Of a DNA stretch of 64,000 bases, positions 48,658 to 57,913 are shown in pieces. A program made the position numbers and the translations under genes. The stretch covers positions 2,989,001-3,053,000 of the forward strand of contig NZ_CP059732.1 of NCBI RefSeq assembly GCF_014117325.1, written 5' to 3'. Position 1 is the stretch's first letter, and each line of letters begins with the position of its first letter. This stretch comes from Spirosoma foliorum (GTDB lineage: Bacteria; Bacteroidota; Bacteroidia; Cytophagales; Spirosomataceae). The notes beneath the pieces are model-generated. The model saw nothing but the letters and a program-made list of their open reading frames with translations, did no database searches and was not told where the DNA came from.

Positions 48658-51522
48658 CTACTGTCCCACGGCTTCCATAAACTTGATACCGGACAGCGTC
48701 ATGAGCGGTTGAATCGACTTGGCCTGGTCGTTTTTGAAGACGAAATAGATGTCGTGAATTCCTTCGGTGTCTTTCAACGCCATTTTAACCGAAGGAACCG
48801 GACGCCGAAAAGGATTAGCTGCCGGGGCGGCTCCCGTTGTGCTTCCGGGTTTTGTTGCCGCCCCCGACTCCATCTGAGCCATTAGTTTTGCCATATCGAC
48901 TTCGGGAGCCAGTTCAACGTTAGCTTCCCCAATTAGTGGCCCTGTTGGCGAGTTCAGATGCGCTTCAATAGCGCCCCCCGAACTGCCTTCGCGTCGTTGA
49001 GCAGAAGCTTCAAAATCTAATTGTTTTATGCCTGTCAGATCGATACGATAGTAGCCAATGTAGCTATTAGTGTAGGGAATCACGTTCATACCCTTGCCCA
49101 TTCCCTTTGCTTTTAAATCGGCACCATGAACGATCGGGGCGTCCGACGCATTCATTTTCGGACTATGCAATACAATCATCCGCTCGGAAGTTTGCATGGG
49201 AACGGCTTTGCCACCCCGATCCGTATACGCTGCGCGTACCAGCACCGAACCCTTCCCATTATCTCCTTCGGGTATTTTGACACTGTAGTTTCCCTGCATC
49301 GGCAGCGAGCTGAACGTTTTATCGTTTATATTCAGAATGTATTTTACGATGACTTCTGCATCTGCCACCGACATAGCTGGGTGACCGGGCATCGCGACAT
49401 CGCCCCACACGCCTACTCCACCACTCCGAATTTTCTTCACCAGCTGATCGGTTGCGCCAGCGTTACCTTTGTACTTCGTTGCAATTGCGGTAAACATGGG
49501 CCCAACCGATTTAGTATTGACCTGATGGCATACTTTGCAATCGCTTTGACTAATCAGTGTTTGCGCAACGGCATATTGTGTAGAGGCATCGACACTCCGC
49601 TGACTTTGCATGACTTCGGCATAATCAAACCCTTCTGATGTGTAGTCAATACTCATGGCTACTTTGTCGGGGGTAATTTTTCCGTTGGTTAAGTCCCCGT
49701 CTTCCTTATCGTCTACACTAACCGCGTACCGAATGGGTTGACCCGGAAAGAAAAACGTCTTATTACTAGCCAGGTTAACGGCTACAGCAGGTGGCTCATT
49801 TCCGGCAATGATCTTCACAGATTTACTATTAGCCGCTCCTTTTGAATCAGTTACAGTCAACGTGGCCGTATAAACACCTGCTTTATCGAACGTAACAGTT
49901 GGCTCAGCGACATTGAAAACCTTAGGGGTCATGCCAGGCCCTGTTACTTTCCACTGATAGCTTAGCTTATCCCCATCAAAGTCTTTCGTACCGTTGGTTA
50001 ACAGTGTTAGATTTAAGGGGATAGCCCCGCCTTTCTTACTAGCTGATGCTTCGACGACGGGTCTGCGGTTTCCGCCATTGTACTCGATTCGAACCAGCCG
50101 CGCATTATCACTTTTACGAAACCAGTTACTACCATATTCAAGGGTGTACAAATCGCCATCGGGGCCAAACTTCATATCGATCGGCTCAACAGGATGGTAG
50201 TTGGGCACTACCCGCTCCATCGATTTGTAATTACCTTCAGCATCCATCGTCACGGCCATGATCCAGCCACGGGAGAAGTCGGTGATGATCCACTTGTTCT
50301 CATAATAAGCGGGCCAGGGGCGTTTTGCTCCTTTAAAATCAGCCTGATGATAAACCGGTCCGCCCGTGGCCGAACGCGAGCCAGTTCCGACTAGCGGAAA
50401 CTCTTCCGAGACACCATACGGGTAGTAAATAAAAGACGGGGCAACGGGAGGCAATTCTTTCAGACCCGTATTATTGGGCGAATTATTGACAACATGGTCG
50501 GGGTCTTTTTTCTCCAGCGGCTTTTTCTCGGCATAGTCATAAACAGGAAACGCCTGCCGATTACCAACAAACCACGGCCAGCCAAAATTACCCGGTTTTC
50601 GGGCCTGATTCAGTTCATCATAGCCACGAGGGCCAATTTCAGAATCGGCGGTAGCATCAGGACCCACTTCGCCCCAATACACATAACCGGTTTTGCTATC
50701 GATTGAAATCCGCCAGGGATTCCGATGCCCCATCGAATAAATTTCAGGGCGGGTTTTAGCTGTCCCTTTTGGAAAGAGGTTGCCATCCGGGATCGTATAG
50801 GTGCCATTGGCTTCCGGGTGAATGCGCAAAATTTTACCCCGAAGATCATCTGTATTACCCGCATGTCCCTGATCGTCCCAACTACTGCGCCCAGGGCGTT
50901 CGTCGGTTTGAGCCGCCTGCTGATTGCCCGTATTGTTTCCCACGGTTAAGTAAAGATTTCCGGCCCGATCCCAGGTCATCCCTCCACCGGTATGACAGCA
51001 TACCTCCCGTTGCGTAGGTACTTCGATCAGGATTTTTTCGGAGTTATTCACCAATTTATCATCCTTCACCTCCCAGCGAGTCAACAGGTGTTTTTTCTCC
51101 GTTGGATGCGCGTAGTATAGATATAGCCAGTGATTGGTCGAGAAATTGGGATCAAGACTCAAACCCATCAATCCCTCTTCGGCTTCCGATACCTTACCTT
51201 CTGCCGAGGTGTATTTCGTATTAACGGGTATCGTGGCAATCAAATCGACGGTTTTTGTGATCGGATCGTATTTTTTCAAGCCGCCTTTTCGCTCAATGAT
51301 GTAAGCGGTGCCATCTTTCAACACCTCAAACGTCATAGGTTCGTCCAGGTCATCGGCCACGAGTACAGGCGTAAAGCGACTATCGTCAGGCTTTTGAGAG
51401 GGAGAATCGTCCTGCACAACAAAAGACGCCAACCCAAGAACAAGTACCGCCTGTAAAGAAATGGCTAGCGGGCCAACCAAACGCGGACGCCATTTTTTAG
51501 CGTTAAACTGTAGATTTTTCAT
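48658..51522 (-). CDS. PQQ-type sugar dehydrogenase fused to PKD, cytochrome c and a C-terminal beta domain
   Basis: 954 residues. N-terminal signal anchor around 13-37. Residues ~50-480 are a glucose/sorbosone dehydrogenase beta-propeller (FEVLKDGTAYIIERKGGL, CHTGGGMTWDRAGNLYLTVG, MGHRNPWRISID). A PKD domain spans ~487-573 (DFDGDKLSYQWKVTGPG). A class I cytochrome c follows with the heme motif CKVCH at 662-666 and an axial Met in VAMPGHPAM. The last ~150 residues resemble a CBM6-like sandwich. It would oxidise a sugar in the periplasm and pass electrons to its own heme. The next gene upstream, 12 bp away, is a sugar isomerase, so co-transcription is likely. Confidence 0.85.
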   Translation of the reverse strand: MKNLQFNAKKWRPRLVGPLAISLQAVLVLGLASFVVQDDSPSQKPDDSRFTPVLVADDLDEPMTFEVLKDGTAYIIERKGGLKKYDPITKTVDLIATIPVNTKYTSAEGKVSEAEEGLMGLSLDPNFSTNHWLYLYYAHPTEKKHLLTRWEVKDDKLVNNSEKILIEVPTQREVCCHTGGGMTWDRAGNLYLTVGNNTGNQQAAQTDERPGRSSWDDQGHAGNTDDLRGKILRIHPEANGTYTIPDGNLFPKGTAKTRPEIYSMGHRNPWRISIDSKTGYVYWGEVGPDATADSEIGPRGYDELNQARKPGNFGWPWFVGNRQAFPVYDYAEKKPLEKKDPDHVVNNSPNNTGLKELPPVAPSFIYYPYGVSEEFPLVGTGSRSATGGPVYHQADFKGAKRPWPAYYENKWIITDFSRGWIMAVTMDAEGNYKSMERVVPNYHPVEPIDMKFGPDGDLYTLEYGSNWFRKSDNARLVRIEYNGGNRRPVVEASASKKGGAIPLNLTLLTNGTKDFDGDKLSYQWKVTGPGMTPKVFNVAEPTVTFDKAGVYTATLTVTDSKGAANSKSVKIIAGNEPPAVAVNLASNKTFFFPGQPIRYAVSVDDKEDGDLTNGKITPDKVAMSIDYTSEGFDYAEVMQSQRSVDASTQYAVAQTLISQSDCKVCHQVNTKSVGPMFTAIATKYKGNAGATDQLVKKIRSGGVGVWGDVAMPGHPAMSVADAEVIVKYILNINDKTFSSLPMQGNYSVKIPEGDNGKGSVLVRAAYTDRGGKAVPMQTSERMIVLHSPKMNASDAPIVHGADLKAKGMGKGMNVIPYTNSYIGYYRIDLTGIKQLDFEASAQRREGSSGGAIEAHLNSPTGPLIGEANVELAPEVDMAKLMAQMESGAATKPGSTTGAAPAANPFRRPVPSVKMALKDTEGIHDIYFVFKNDQAKSIQPLMTLSGIKFMEAVGQ

Positions 51523-51534
51523 CGCGGTAGGCTA

Positions 51535-52494
51535 TCAGGCTTGCAGTTTTTTTAGGTAATTGTAACTGGTCGTGATGCTCTCGATTGGCTCAGCCGCCAT
51601 ATCTTGCTCCACAAAGAAATACTTTAGACCAGCCGTTTTAGCCGCAGCAAACGCGCTCTTAAAATCGACAACTCCATTGCCAACTTCCGTGATTGTTTTC
51701 AGGTCGGCCTTAATATCTTTGGTATGCCATAAGGGGAAACGGCCAGGGTGTTCCTTGAATAGTTTAACGGGATCTTTACCCGCTTTGACTGCCCAGGCCA
51801 AGTCTAATTCCATCTTCACCAGTTCCTTATCGGTTTGTGACAGAATCAAGTCATAGGGCGTTTTTCCTCCTTCAACTGGGTCAAATTCAGTCGCGTGATT
51901 ATGGTAGGCAAACCCAATCCCTGCTTTTTTACACGCTTCACCCGTTTTCTGAAATACCTCAATCGACTTTTGAATCTCGTCGAGCGTGGCAACGGGTGTA
52001 CTGGCACAAACCAGATAACTCAATCCACCTTCAGCCGCCTGGTCAACAAGCTGCTGGTAATTATCACGCAGGCTGAGCATGGGGGGTATCTTGGAAAAAT
52101 CCATAGCTGGCCTTGGAGCAGCCCCACCGGCAGCTCCCGTTGTGCTGGCGGGTGGTGTTGGCCGTGGTTTAAACGGTGCGCCCATGGCATGGTGAGCCCG
52201 CCAGGTCATGCCTAGTCCTTCCACCAATGCTTTAAATTCTTTCGCTTTATAACCGTAATACCCTTCCCGTAAGCTAAATGCGGATTCTATTTCCTTATAA
52301 CCCACAGCCGCTACTTTTTCGAGCGTCCCTTTCGGATCGTCGCTCATGGGGCGAAACAGCGTAAATAACTGAAGCCCAATGGGGCGGGAAGCAACAGAAG
52401 AAAACAAGGAATCGGCCTTAGTCAATTCGGGCAATACAAGGCCACCCAGGGTTAAAGCTCCGGCATCGCGAAGAAACGAACGTCTGGTACGCAT
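51535..52494 (-). CDS. Tat-exported sugar phosphate isomerase/epimerase-family protein
   Basis: 319 residues. Twin-arginine signal RTRRSFLRDAGALTLGGLVL at 2-21. The mature part is a xylose-isomerase-like TIM barrel: FRPMSDDPKGTLEKVAAVGY KEIESA, GIGFAYHNHATEFDPVE, KMELDLAWAVKAG, LWHTKDIK and YFFVEQD, which supply the expected metal ligands (Glu, Asp, His, Glu). A Pro/Ala/Gly-rich insert (RPTPPASTTGAAGGAAPRPA) is present near residue 115. With the neighbouring dehydrogenase it probably acts on a sugar in the periplasm; no substrate can be named. Confidence 0.85.
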   Translation of the reverse strand: MRTRRSFLRDAGALTLGGLVLPELTKADSLFSSVASRPIGLQLFTLFRPMSDDPKGTLEKVAAVGYKEIESAFSLREGYYGYKAKEFKALVEGLGMTWRAHHAMGAPFKPRPTPPASTTGAAGGAAPRPAMDFSKIPPMLSLRDNYQQLVDQAAEGGLSYLVCASTPVATLDEIQKSIEVFQKTGEACKKAGIGFAYHNHATEFDPVEGGKTPYDLILSQTDKELVKMELDLAWAVKAGKDPVKLFKEHPGRFPLWHTKDIKADLKTITEVGNGVVDFKSAFAAAKTAGLKYFFVEQDMAAEPIESITTSYNYLKKLQA

Positions 52495-52630
52495 AGGTAA
52501 AAGTTTTGGAGTTTACTAAGACTACAGTTTTTGTATCAAAACAACTGCAGTTCGTTCACTACCAAAAACGCAATAGACCGAAGCCCGGAAAATATCGGCA
52601 GATCACCCGTTTCAGCCGATGAACAGGTTA

Positions 52631-52754
52631 CTGGTCAGGTATAGCCCGGAACTAGTTAAAGGTGGTCAGAAATTGCCCGTTTAGGTAAGTCGCTTTTGAC
52701 TACACCTGGCAATTCCTGACCACCCTAGACTATTTACTGACTATACCTGACCAG
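52631..52754. repeat. Imperfect inverted repeat with GGTCAG units, downstream of proS
   Basis: Outer arms CTGGTCAGGTATAG and CTATACCTGACCAG, inner arms GGTGGTCAGAAATTGCC and GGCAATTCCTGACCACC, with unpaired sequence between. It uses the same TGGTCAGG/CCTGACCA unit as the larger structure upstream of proS, so proS is flanked on both sides by related repeats. Confidence 0.8.
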
Positions 52755-52756
52755 AC

Positions 52757-54229
52757 TTAATAAGCTCTGGCAAACACAACGCGTCCTTTAGATGGCTTAC
52801 CCGAATAAACGCAAACTCCTTCTTCCGCTTCCTGATCAAATGGAATACAACGAATGGTTGCTTTGGTAGCCTCTTTAATGGCTTCTTCGGTTTCGGAAGT
52901 ACCATCCCAGTGAGCCATCAAAAAGCCGCCTTTCTCGATCTGCTCCTGAAACTGCTCGAACGTATCGACCCGGAAGGTATTATATTGCCGGAAGGTCTTG
53001 GCTTTCGCGTAAATCGTCTCCTGAATATCGTCAAGTAACGCTTTTATCCGCTCGGTCAGTCCGTCGAACGGTACCGTTTCTTTCGTTTTCAGATCCCGAC
53101 GGGCTATTTCGACTGTGCCATTTTCCAGATCACGACCACCCATCGCTAACCGAACGGGCACCCCACGCAATTCGTATTCAGCAAACTTCCAGCCTGGTTT
53201 GTTAGCATCCGAATCGTCGTATTTCACCGAAACGCCTGCCTTTTTCAGTTCCTGAATCAGCGGTTTGATTTTGGCGGTCAGCAACTCCAGTTGTTCTTCA
53301 GTACGATAAATTGGCACGATAACCACCTGAATAGGTGCCAGTTTTGGTGGCAACACTAAACCATCATCGTCGGAGTGAGCCATAATCAGCGCGCCCATTA
53401 AACGGGTTGAAACACCCCAGGACGTTCCCCAGACGTAATCTAGCTGGTTCTGCTTATTCAGGAACTGCACATCAAACGCCTTTGCAAAATTCTGACCCAG
53501 AAAGTGCGATGTGCCTGCTTGCAGCGCTTTCCCGTCCTGCATCATAGCTTCAATACAAAGCGTATCTTCGGCACCAGCAAAACGCTCGTTAGCCGTTTTA
53601 GCCCCTTTGATCACCGGTACGGCCATCCACTCTTCGGCAAACTGTGCATACACATCCAGCATCTGCTGGGTTTCAGCCTGTGCTTCCTCGGAGGTCGCAT
53701 GAGCAGTATGTCCCTCCTGCCAGAGGAATTCAGTTGTACGCAGGAAAATCCGCGTCCGCATCTCCCAGCGAACTACATTGGCCCACTGATTAATCAGCAA
53801 GGGCAGATCCCGATACGACTGAATCCAGTTTTTGTAGGTACTCCAGATCACCGTCTCCGATGTAGGCCGCACGATCAGTTCTTCTTCCAGTTTCGCTTCT
53901 GGGTCAACAATCACCCCCGAGCCATCTTCCGCATTTTTAAGCCGATAGTGTGTAACAACGGCGCACTCCTTAGCAAAGCCCTCTACGTGTGAGGCCTCCT
54001 TGCTCAGAAATGACTTGGGGATAAACAAAGGAAAGTAAGCATTGGAATGCCCTGTTTCCTTAAACATATCATCCAGGGCACGCTGCATCTTTTCCCAGAT
54101 CGAAAATCCATAGGGTTTAATAACCATACAGCCCCGAACGGCCGAATTTTCGGCCAGATCAGCCTTTTTAATTAACTCATTATACCACTCGGAATAATTT
54201 TCACTACGGGATGGAATTGCTTTTGCCAT
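52757..54229 (-). CDS. proS: Prolyl-tRNA synthetase, archaeal/eukaryotic type
   Basis: 490 residues, short form without the bacterial editing insertion. Class II motifs: [20 protein letters not shown], motif 2 [27 protein letters not shown] and motif 3 [18 protein letters not shown]. The anticodon-binding domain follows ([34 protein letters not shown]) and then a C-terminal zinc-type domain ending VVFARAY. It charges tRNA-Pro. Its leader region holds a ~200-bp degenerate inverted repeat, described separately. Confidence 0.95.
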   Translation of the reverse strand: MAKAIPSRSENYSEWYNELIKKADLAENSAVRGCMVIKPYGFSIWEKMQRALDDMFKETGHSNAYFPLFIPKSFLSKEASHVEGFAKECAVVTHYRLKNAEDGSGVIVDPEAKLEEELIVRPTSETVIWSTYKNWIQSYRDLPLLINQWANVVRWEMRTRIFLRTTEFLWQEGHTAHATSEEAQAETQQMLDVYAQFAEEWMAVPVIKGAKTANERFAGAEDTLCIEAMMQDGKALQAGTSHFLGQNFAKAFDVQFLNKQNQLDYVWGTSWGVSTRLMGALIMAHSDDDGLVLPPKLAPIQVVIVPIYRTEEQLELLTAKIKPLIQELKKAGVSVKYDDSDANKPGWKFAEYELRGVPVRLAMGGRDLENGTVEIARRDLKTKETVPFDGLTERIKALLDDIQETIYAKAKTFRQYNTFRVDTFEQFQEQIEKGGFLMAHWDGTSETEEAIKEATKATIRCIPFDQEAEEGVCVYSGKPSKGRVVFARAY

Positions 54230-54236
54230 GTTTTCA

Positions 54237-54440
54237 CTCGTCAGGAATGGTTAAGGGTAGTCAGGGTTTGTCAGAAGTGGTCAGGAGTAGTGAAGAGTGG
54301 CCAGGTTTTGTCGAGATTGGTCAAGGTTAATCAAAAAATGCTTAGCATTCCTGACAACTCCTGACCATACCTGACTATTCCTCACAACCCTTGACCATAC
54401 TTGACCACACTTGACTATTCTTGACTATATTTAACTATTC
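54237..54440. repeat. About 200-bp degenerate inverted repeat of ~10-bp units in the proS leader
   Basis: The left half is a run of units like GGTCAGGAGTAG, AGTCAGGGTTTG, GGTTAAGGGTAG; the right half, from about 54345, is a run of CCTGACCATA, CTTGACTATT, CTTGACCACA. The halves are complementary unit by unit but not exactly. It starts eight bases before the proS ATG (minus strand) and would form an extended hairpin in the proS leader. Confidence 0.8.
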
Positions 54441-54504
54441 TTAACTTTTTTTTTAAGACGGATTAAACCTTTATGTACAAAATGGAATCTAACTAAAAGA
54501 TAAC

Positions 54505-54534
54505 TTGCAAAGATAGGTTTTTACTCTATTTTTG
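54505..54534 (+). promoter_or_regulatory. Bacteroidota-type promoter
   Basis: TTG (54505-54507), 19 bp, then TATTTTTG (54527-54534): full consensus. It lies 80 bp before the plus-strand lipoprotein gene. Confidence 0.75.
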
Positions 54535-54613
54535 TAATCAAACCTGTCATTCTAGTGTTATAGATTAAAATGGCAGTTTTTACGAGTTTTTGTTACTTTA
54601 ATTCCCTTGCCAA

Positions 54614-55948
54614 ATGAAAACGCAACGACTATATTCTTATCTGACGTTGGCTGCTCTGTTTAGTATCTGGAGTTGTACCTCCAGCCGCCAGACTGCGCAG
54701 AACACCAGCGAAGCGGATGATCTGTATGGTGTTTCTGGTAATGCACCAGTCTATGCCAGCAATCGACAGTCGGATGGGTACAGTGGCCAGCAGTCGAGTC
54801 GTTCACTCCAACGCTACGACCGCCAGCAGCAACGTTCCCTCCGAAATGCCAATCCTGATTACGCAGACGATCAGCAGTATGGCGCAATGGGCACGAACAA
54901 CACCGATGAGTATTACACCGAGTTAAGTGCCCGTAAACTAAATCGGGGTCTCTCGCCCGATCCAGGCTGGAACGACAATGGTTCAAACGCTTACAATTCA
55001 GGCTTTGTAAATGGCTACAATGCCGCTACAACATCGGCTTACAGCTGGAACCGTTGGGGCTACAACAATACAGGCTTCTATAGCGGTCTCGGTTTAGGAA
55101 TGGGCATGGGGATGGGTTTGGGTGGTTATGGCTACAACAGCTTTGGATTTGGCTTCGGCAGTCCATTCTATTCGCCGTTCTACTCTCCTTTCTACGGCAG
55201 TGCTTTTGCTTATAGCCCATTCGGCTATGGCTCATTTTATGATCCGTTCTATAGCTCCTATGCGTATGGATACGGTGGTTATTATAGCCCATTCTATTCG
55301 TCGTACTATGGCGGAGGATATTACGGTGGCTCATACGTCAACAACGCTTATGTAGTTGGTGCTGACCCATATCGCACCCGGACCTATGCCCGAACAGCCG
55401 ATCGTTCGGCAGGGCGCTATTCAGCTCCTTTTGATAACTCGGCTCGGACGTATAATCCAGCAGGTGGCCGTACGAGTGCTAACTCAGGCTCAACATCGAG
55501 AAGCGATGGATATTATGCCCGTCCTAGCGGTGGTAGCAATCGCGGAAGTTACTACTACGACAACAGTTCGAGCAGTAACGGACGGACTAGCACCAACACA
55601 GTAGCTCCTTCTTACAATAGCGGCTCCAGCAATGGCAATAGCGAATACTATGCTCGGCCACGTGAGAGCAATCGGGGTAGCTACACACCTTCGACCAGTG
55701 GTTCTACCTATAGCAGCGGTAGCGGCCGAAGCAGTTATCAACCAAGCTACCAGCAGCCATCTTCGTCTTATCAGAGCCAAAGCAGCCGAGGTAGCTATAG
55801 CCAACCTCAACAGAGTTACAGCCAGCCAAACTACAGCCAACCAAGCCGTAGTTACAGCGCACCAAGCTACAGCGCTCCTTCGGGAGGTGGTGGATTCTCT
55901 GGTGGTGGCGGTGGTCACTCAGGCGGTGGCGGACGTGGTCCACGCTAA
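54614..55948 (+). CDS. Low-complexity Gly/Ser/Tyr/Gln-rich lipoprotein
   Basis: 444 residues. Lipoprotein signal MKTQRLYSYLTLAALFSIWS ending at the lipobox Cys21. Residues 30-125 are polar and Gln/Ser/Asn-rich. Residues 150-250 are a Gly/Met then Tyr/Phe/Gly-rich tract with repeated SPFYSPFY and YYGGGYYGGSY. Residues 260-444 are Ser/Tyr/Asn/Gln-rich with spaced Arg (NRGSYYYDNSSSSNG, SYSQPNYSQPSRSYS) and end GGGGGHSGGGGRGPR. This composition is prion-like and likely disordered. It should be on the outer membrane; an adhesive or matrix role is a guess. Confidence 0.82.
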   Translation: MKTQRLYSYLTLAALFSIWSCTSSRQTAQNTSEADDLYGVSGNAPVYASNRQSDGYSGQQSSRSLQRYDRQQQRSLRNANPDYADDQQYGAMGTNNTDEYYTELSARKLNRGLSPDPGWNDNGSNAYNSGFVNGYNAATTSAYSWNRWGYNNTGFYSGLGLGMGMGMGLGGYGYNSFGFGFGSPFYSPFYSPFYGSAFAYSPFGYGSFYDPFYSSYAYGYGGYYSPFYSSYYGGGYYGGSYVNNAYVVGADPYRTRTYARTADRSAGRYSAPFDNSARTYNPAGGRTSANSGSTSRSDGYYARPSGGSNRGSYYYDNSSSSNGRTSTNTVAPSYNSGSSNGNSEYYARPRESNRGSYTPSTSGSTYSSGSGRSSYQPSYQQPSSSYQSQSSRGSYSQPQQSYSQPNYSQPSRSYSAPSYSAPSGGGGFSGGGGGHSGGGGRGPR

Positions 55949-55967
55949 CAGGAATTAAATTATAAAT

Positions 55968-56004
55968 AAAAATCCCCGCTGATTAGACAATTAGCGGGGA
56001 TTTT
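55968..56004 (+). terminator. Rho-independent terminator
   Basis: AAAAATCCCCGCT pairs with AGCGGGGATTTT over an interrupted loop (GATTAGACAATT), T run at the end. Follows the lipoprotein gene by 20 bp. Confidence 0.88.
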
Positions 56005-56071
56005 CGTTTTGTATGTGTTGTGGAGCTCACATATTTGTAACGGGGTAATTAAACGTTTATAGAGTAATCTG

Positions 56072-56101
56072 TTCTAAGAACAAGCTCGTAGCGTAGATTT
56101 G
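56072..56101 (+). promoter_or_regulatory. Bacteroidota-type promoter before the FadL-like gene
   Basis: TAGATTTG at 56094-56101 fits TAnnTTTG. The -33 triplet at exactly 19 bp is TTC (56072-56074) instead of TTG. 40 bp before the ATG. Confidence 0.5.
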
Positions 56102-56140
56102 AAGCCATTTACACTCCACCTATTCGCTTTATAAAGCTTT

Positions 56141-57724
56141 ATGAATATGAATAAACATTCCTTTTTTACAGTAGCTTTCATGGTCGCATCGCATCTGGCT
56201 TTTAGTCAGGGAGCTGCTTTTGATTACGCCGATGATGCTTTTCGCTACTCCGATTTTAATCAGAATGGCACCGCTCGTTTCCGGGGCATTGGCGGTAACC
56301 ATTCAGCATTGGGTGGTGATGCCAGTAACCTAGGAGGCAACCCGGCCGGTTTAGCCTTCTATAACCGTTCGGAACTTAGCATTAGCCCGATGTTTACATC
56401 AGCTAACAATCAGAGCACGTTTTTAGGTCAACAGACAACCGGTAGCAGCGGCAAAGTGAGCATTGGGCAATTGAGCCTTATTTTACCCGGAAAAAACAAC
56501 AACGGCAGTGGCCGCTGGCGCCGAAGTTCGTTTGGTGTAGGCTACTCGCAGTCAGCGAATTTCTTTGATTATGTTGATGCCCGTGGTTTAAATAACAATC
56601 CAAACTCGTCTATTGCGCAGACTTATGTCAATTCGGCCAATGCAGCGCAGTATAGCGAAACGGAACTGATCAACGGGTTTGACCCCAATAATCGTCAGGC
56701 CGATTTTAAAGAGGCTGCGGCCTATGGTTTGTTTCTGATTAACCCGACTACAACCACAACACCAAGTTATTCAGGACCGCCTTATACGCGGTATGATGCT
56801 ACTACGCAGAAAGATCAACGCTCGACCATTACTCGCTCGGGTGCGCACTCCCAATGGACATTCGCCTATTCGGGAAACCTGGACGACAAGCTGTACATTG
56901 GTGGCTCAATTGCCTTAACCCACCTGAAATATGATTCGCAGGTCGTCTTTCTGGAAACGCCTGTAAATGGGAAAACCTTTGCGAACTATGGCCAAACGAA
57001 TGGCTTAAGTGTAAGAGGCAACGGGATCAACGCTACGTTTGGCCTTATCTATAAACTAATTCCGCAACTTCAGGTAGGTGCAACAATCGTTACTCCTACT
57101 TTCAGTAGCGCCAACGAAACATTTAGCCAAACCCTGACGGCAGTCGCCAAAGATCCTAATCTGCAACTGAAGACGAACTATGTCGATGTGGTTGATCCGT
57201 CGAATGACTTTACGTATTCGCTACAAACCCCATTACGGGCATCAGGTGGTGCTACCTACTTTATCGGTAATGGCAAAATTGGCTTCCTGACCGCAACGGC
57301 AGAGTATGTGAATTACCAGGGAATGCGGGTACGTACCTCATCCTTCACGAACGCACAGGACAACACCGACTTCAAAAACGATGTGAAGCGCTTTGTTCAG
57401 GATACCTATCAGAATGTGATCAACATTCGGGCGGGTGCCGAAATTCGGGCGGGCATTCTTCGTTTACGGGGCGGAGTAGCCTATATGCCAAGCGCTTATA
57501 AAATCGACCTGGATCGAGTAGCCAAAGCCGACCGCTCTAAACTGCTCCTTACTGCCGGGCTGGGCGTCCGAAACGATCGTTTTTTTGCTGACGTATCGGG
57601 TTCTTACCTAACTTATAAATCGGGTTACTCTCCTTTTGAGTTACCCAGCAGTGCTGATACACCGACGGTTGCTACCAGTAATCGCAGCACAAACCTTATG
57701 CTATCTCTGGGTGTATTTTTCTAA
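56141..57724 (+). CDS. OmpP1/FadL-like outer-membrane beta-barrel protein
   Basis: 527 residues. Signal sequence HSFFTVAFMVASHLAFSQ ends near residue 22. The N-terminal plug-like start FDYADDAFRYSDFNQNGTAR is followed by GIGGNHSALGGDASNLGGNP AGL, the NPAGL motif of FadL-type barrels. Alternating beta strands run to the C-terminal LMLSLGVFF, with the terminal Phe expected for outer-membrane insertion. It probably carries a hydrophobic substrate. Monocistronic, with its own promoter and terminator. The first Met is used; a second Met two codons later is equally possible. Confidence 0.82.
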   Translation: MNMNKHSFFTVAFMVASHLAFSQGAAFDYADDAFRYSDFNQNGTARFRGIGGNHSALGGDASNLGGNPAGLAFYNRSELSISPMFTSANNQSTFLGQQTTGSSGKVSIGQLSLILPGKNNNGSGRWRRSSFGVGYSQSANFFDYVDARGLNNNPNSSIAQTYVNSANAAQYSETELINGFDPNNRQADFKEAAAYGLFLINPTTTTTPSYSGPPYTRYDATTQKDQRSTITRSGAHSQWTFAYSGNLDDKLYIGGSIALTHLKYDSQVVFLETPVNGKTFANYGQTNGLSVRGNGINATFGLIYKLIPQLQVGATIVTPTFSSANETFSQTLTAVAKDPNLQLKTNYVDVVDPSNDFTYSLQTPLRASGGATYFIGNGKIGFLTATAEYVNYQGMRVRTSSFTNAQDNTDFKNDVKRFVQDTYQNVINIRAGAEIRAGILRLRGGVAYMPSAYKIDLDRVAKADRSKLLLTAGLGVRNDRFFADVSGSYLTYKSGYSPFELPSSADTPTVATSNRSTNLMLSLGVFF

Positions 57725-57746
57725 ACATCAGCCCATTATACTTCAG

Positions 57747-57774
57747 AAAAAGGCGACCAACTGGTCGCCTTTTT
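57747..57774. terminator. Bidirectional terminator
   Basis: AAAAAGGCGACCA and TGGTCGCCTTTTT form a nearly loop-free palindrome. Its GGCGACC core also forms the centre of the hairpin at 62132-62189. Confidence 0.85.
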
Positions 57775-57913
57775 CTGTTTCACACCTCACGAAAATTCTC
57801 ATTCTAAAACAGGTACGATTGAGCCACAAACCAGTATGTATACACAGTGGCCGGACAATAGACAACGACAAAACTATTGAGATGGCTGCGCTTATCATTG
57901 TAGAATGTCGTGT

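Noticed and set aside
55490..55918. Long minus-strand frame opposite the prion-like lipoprotein gene
   Set aside because: Low-complexity coding sequence commonly leaves other frames open; the product (Thr/Ala/Arg-rich) has no family features.
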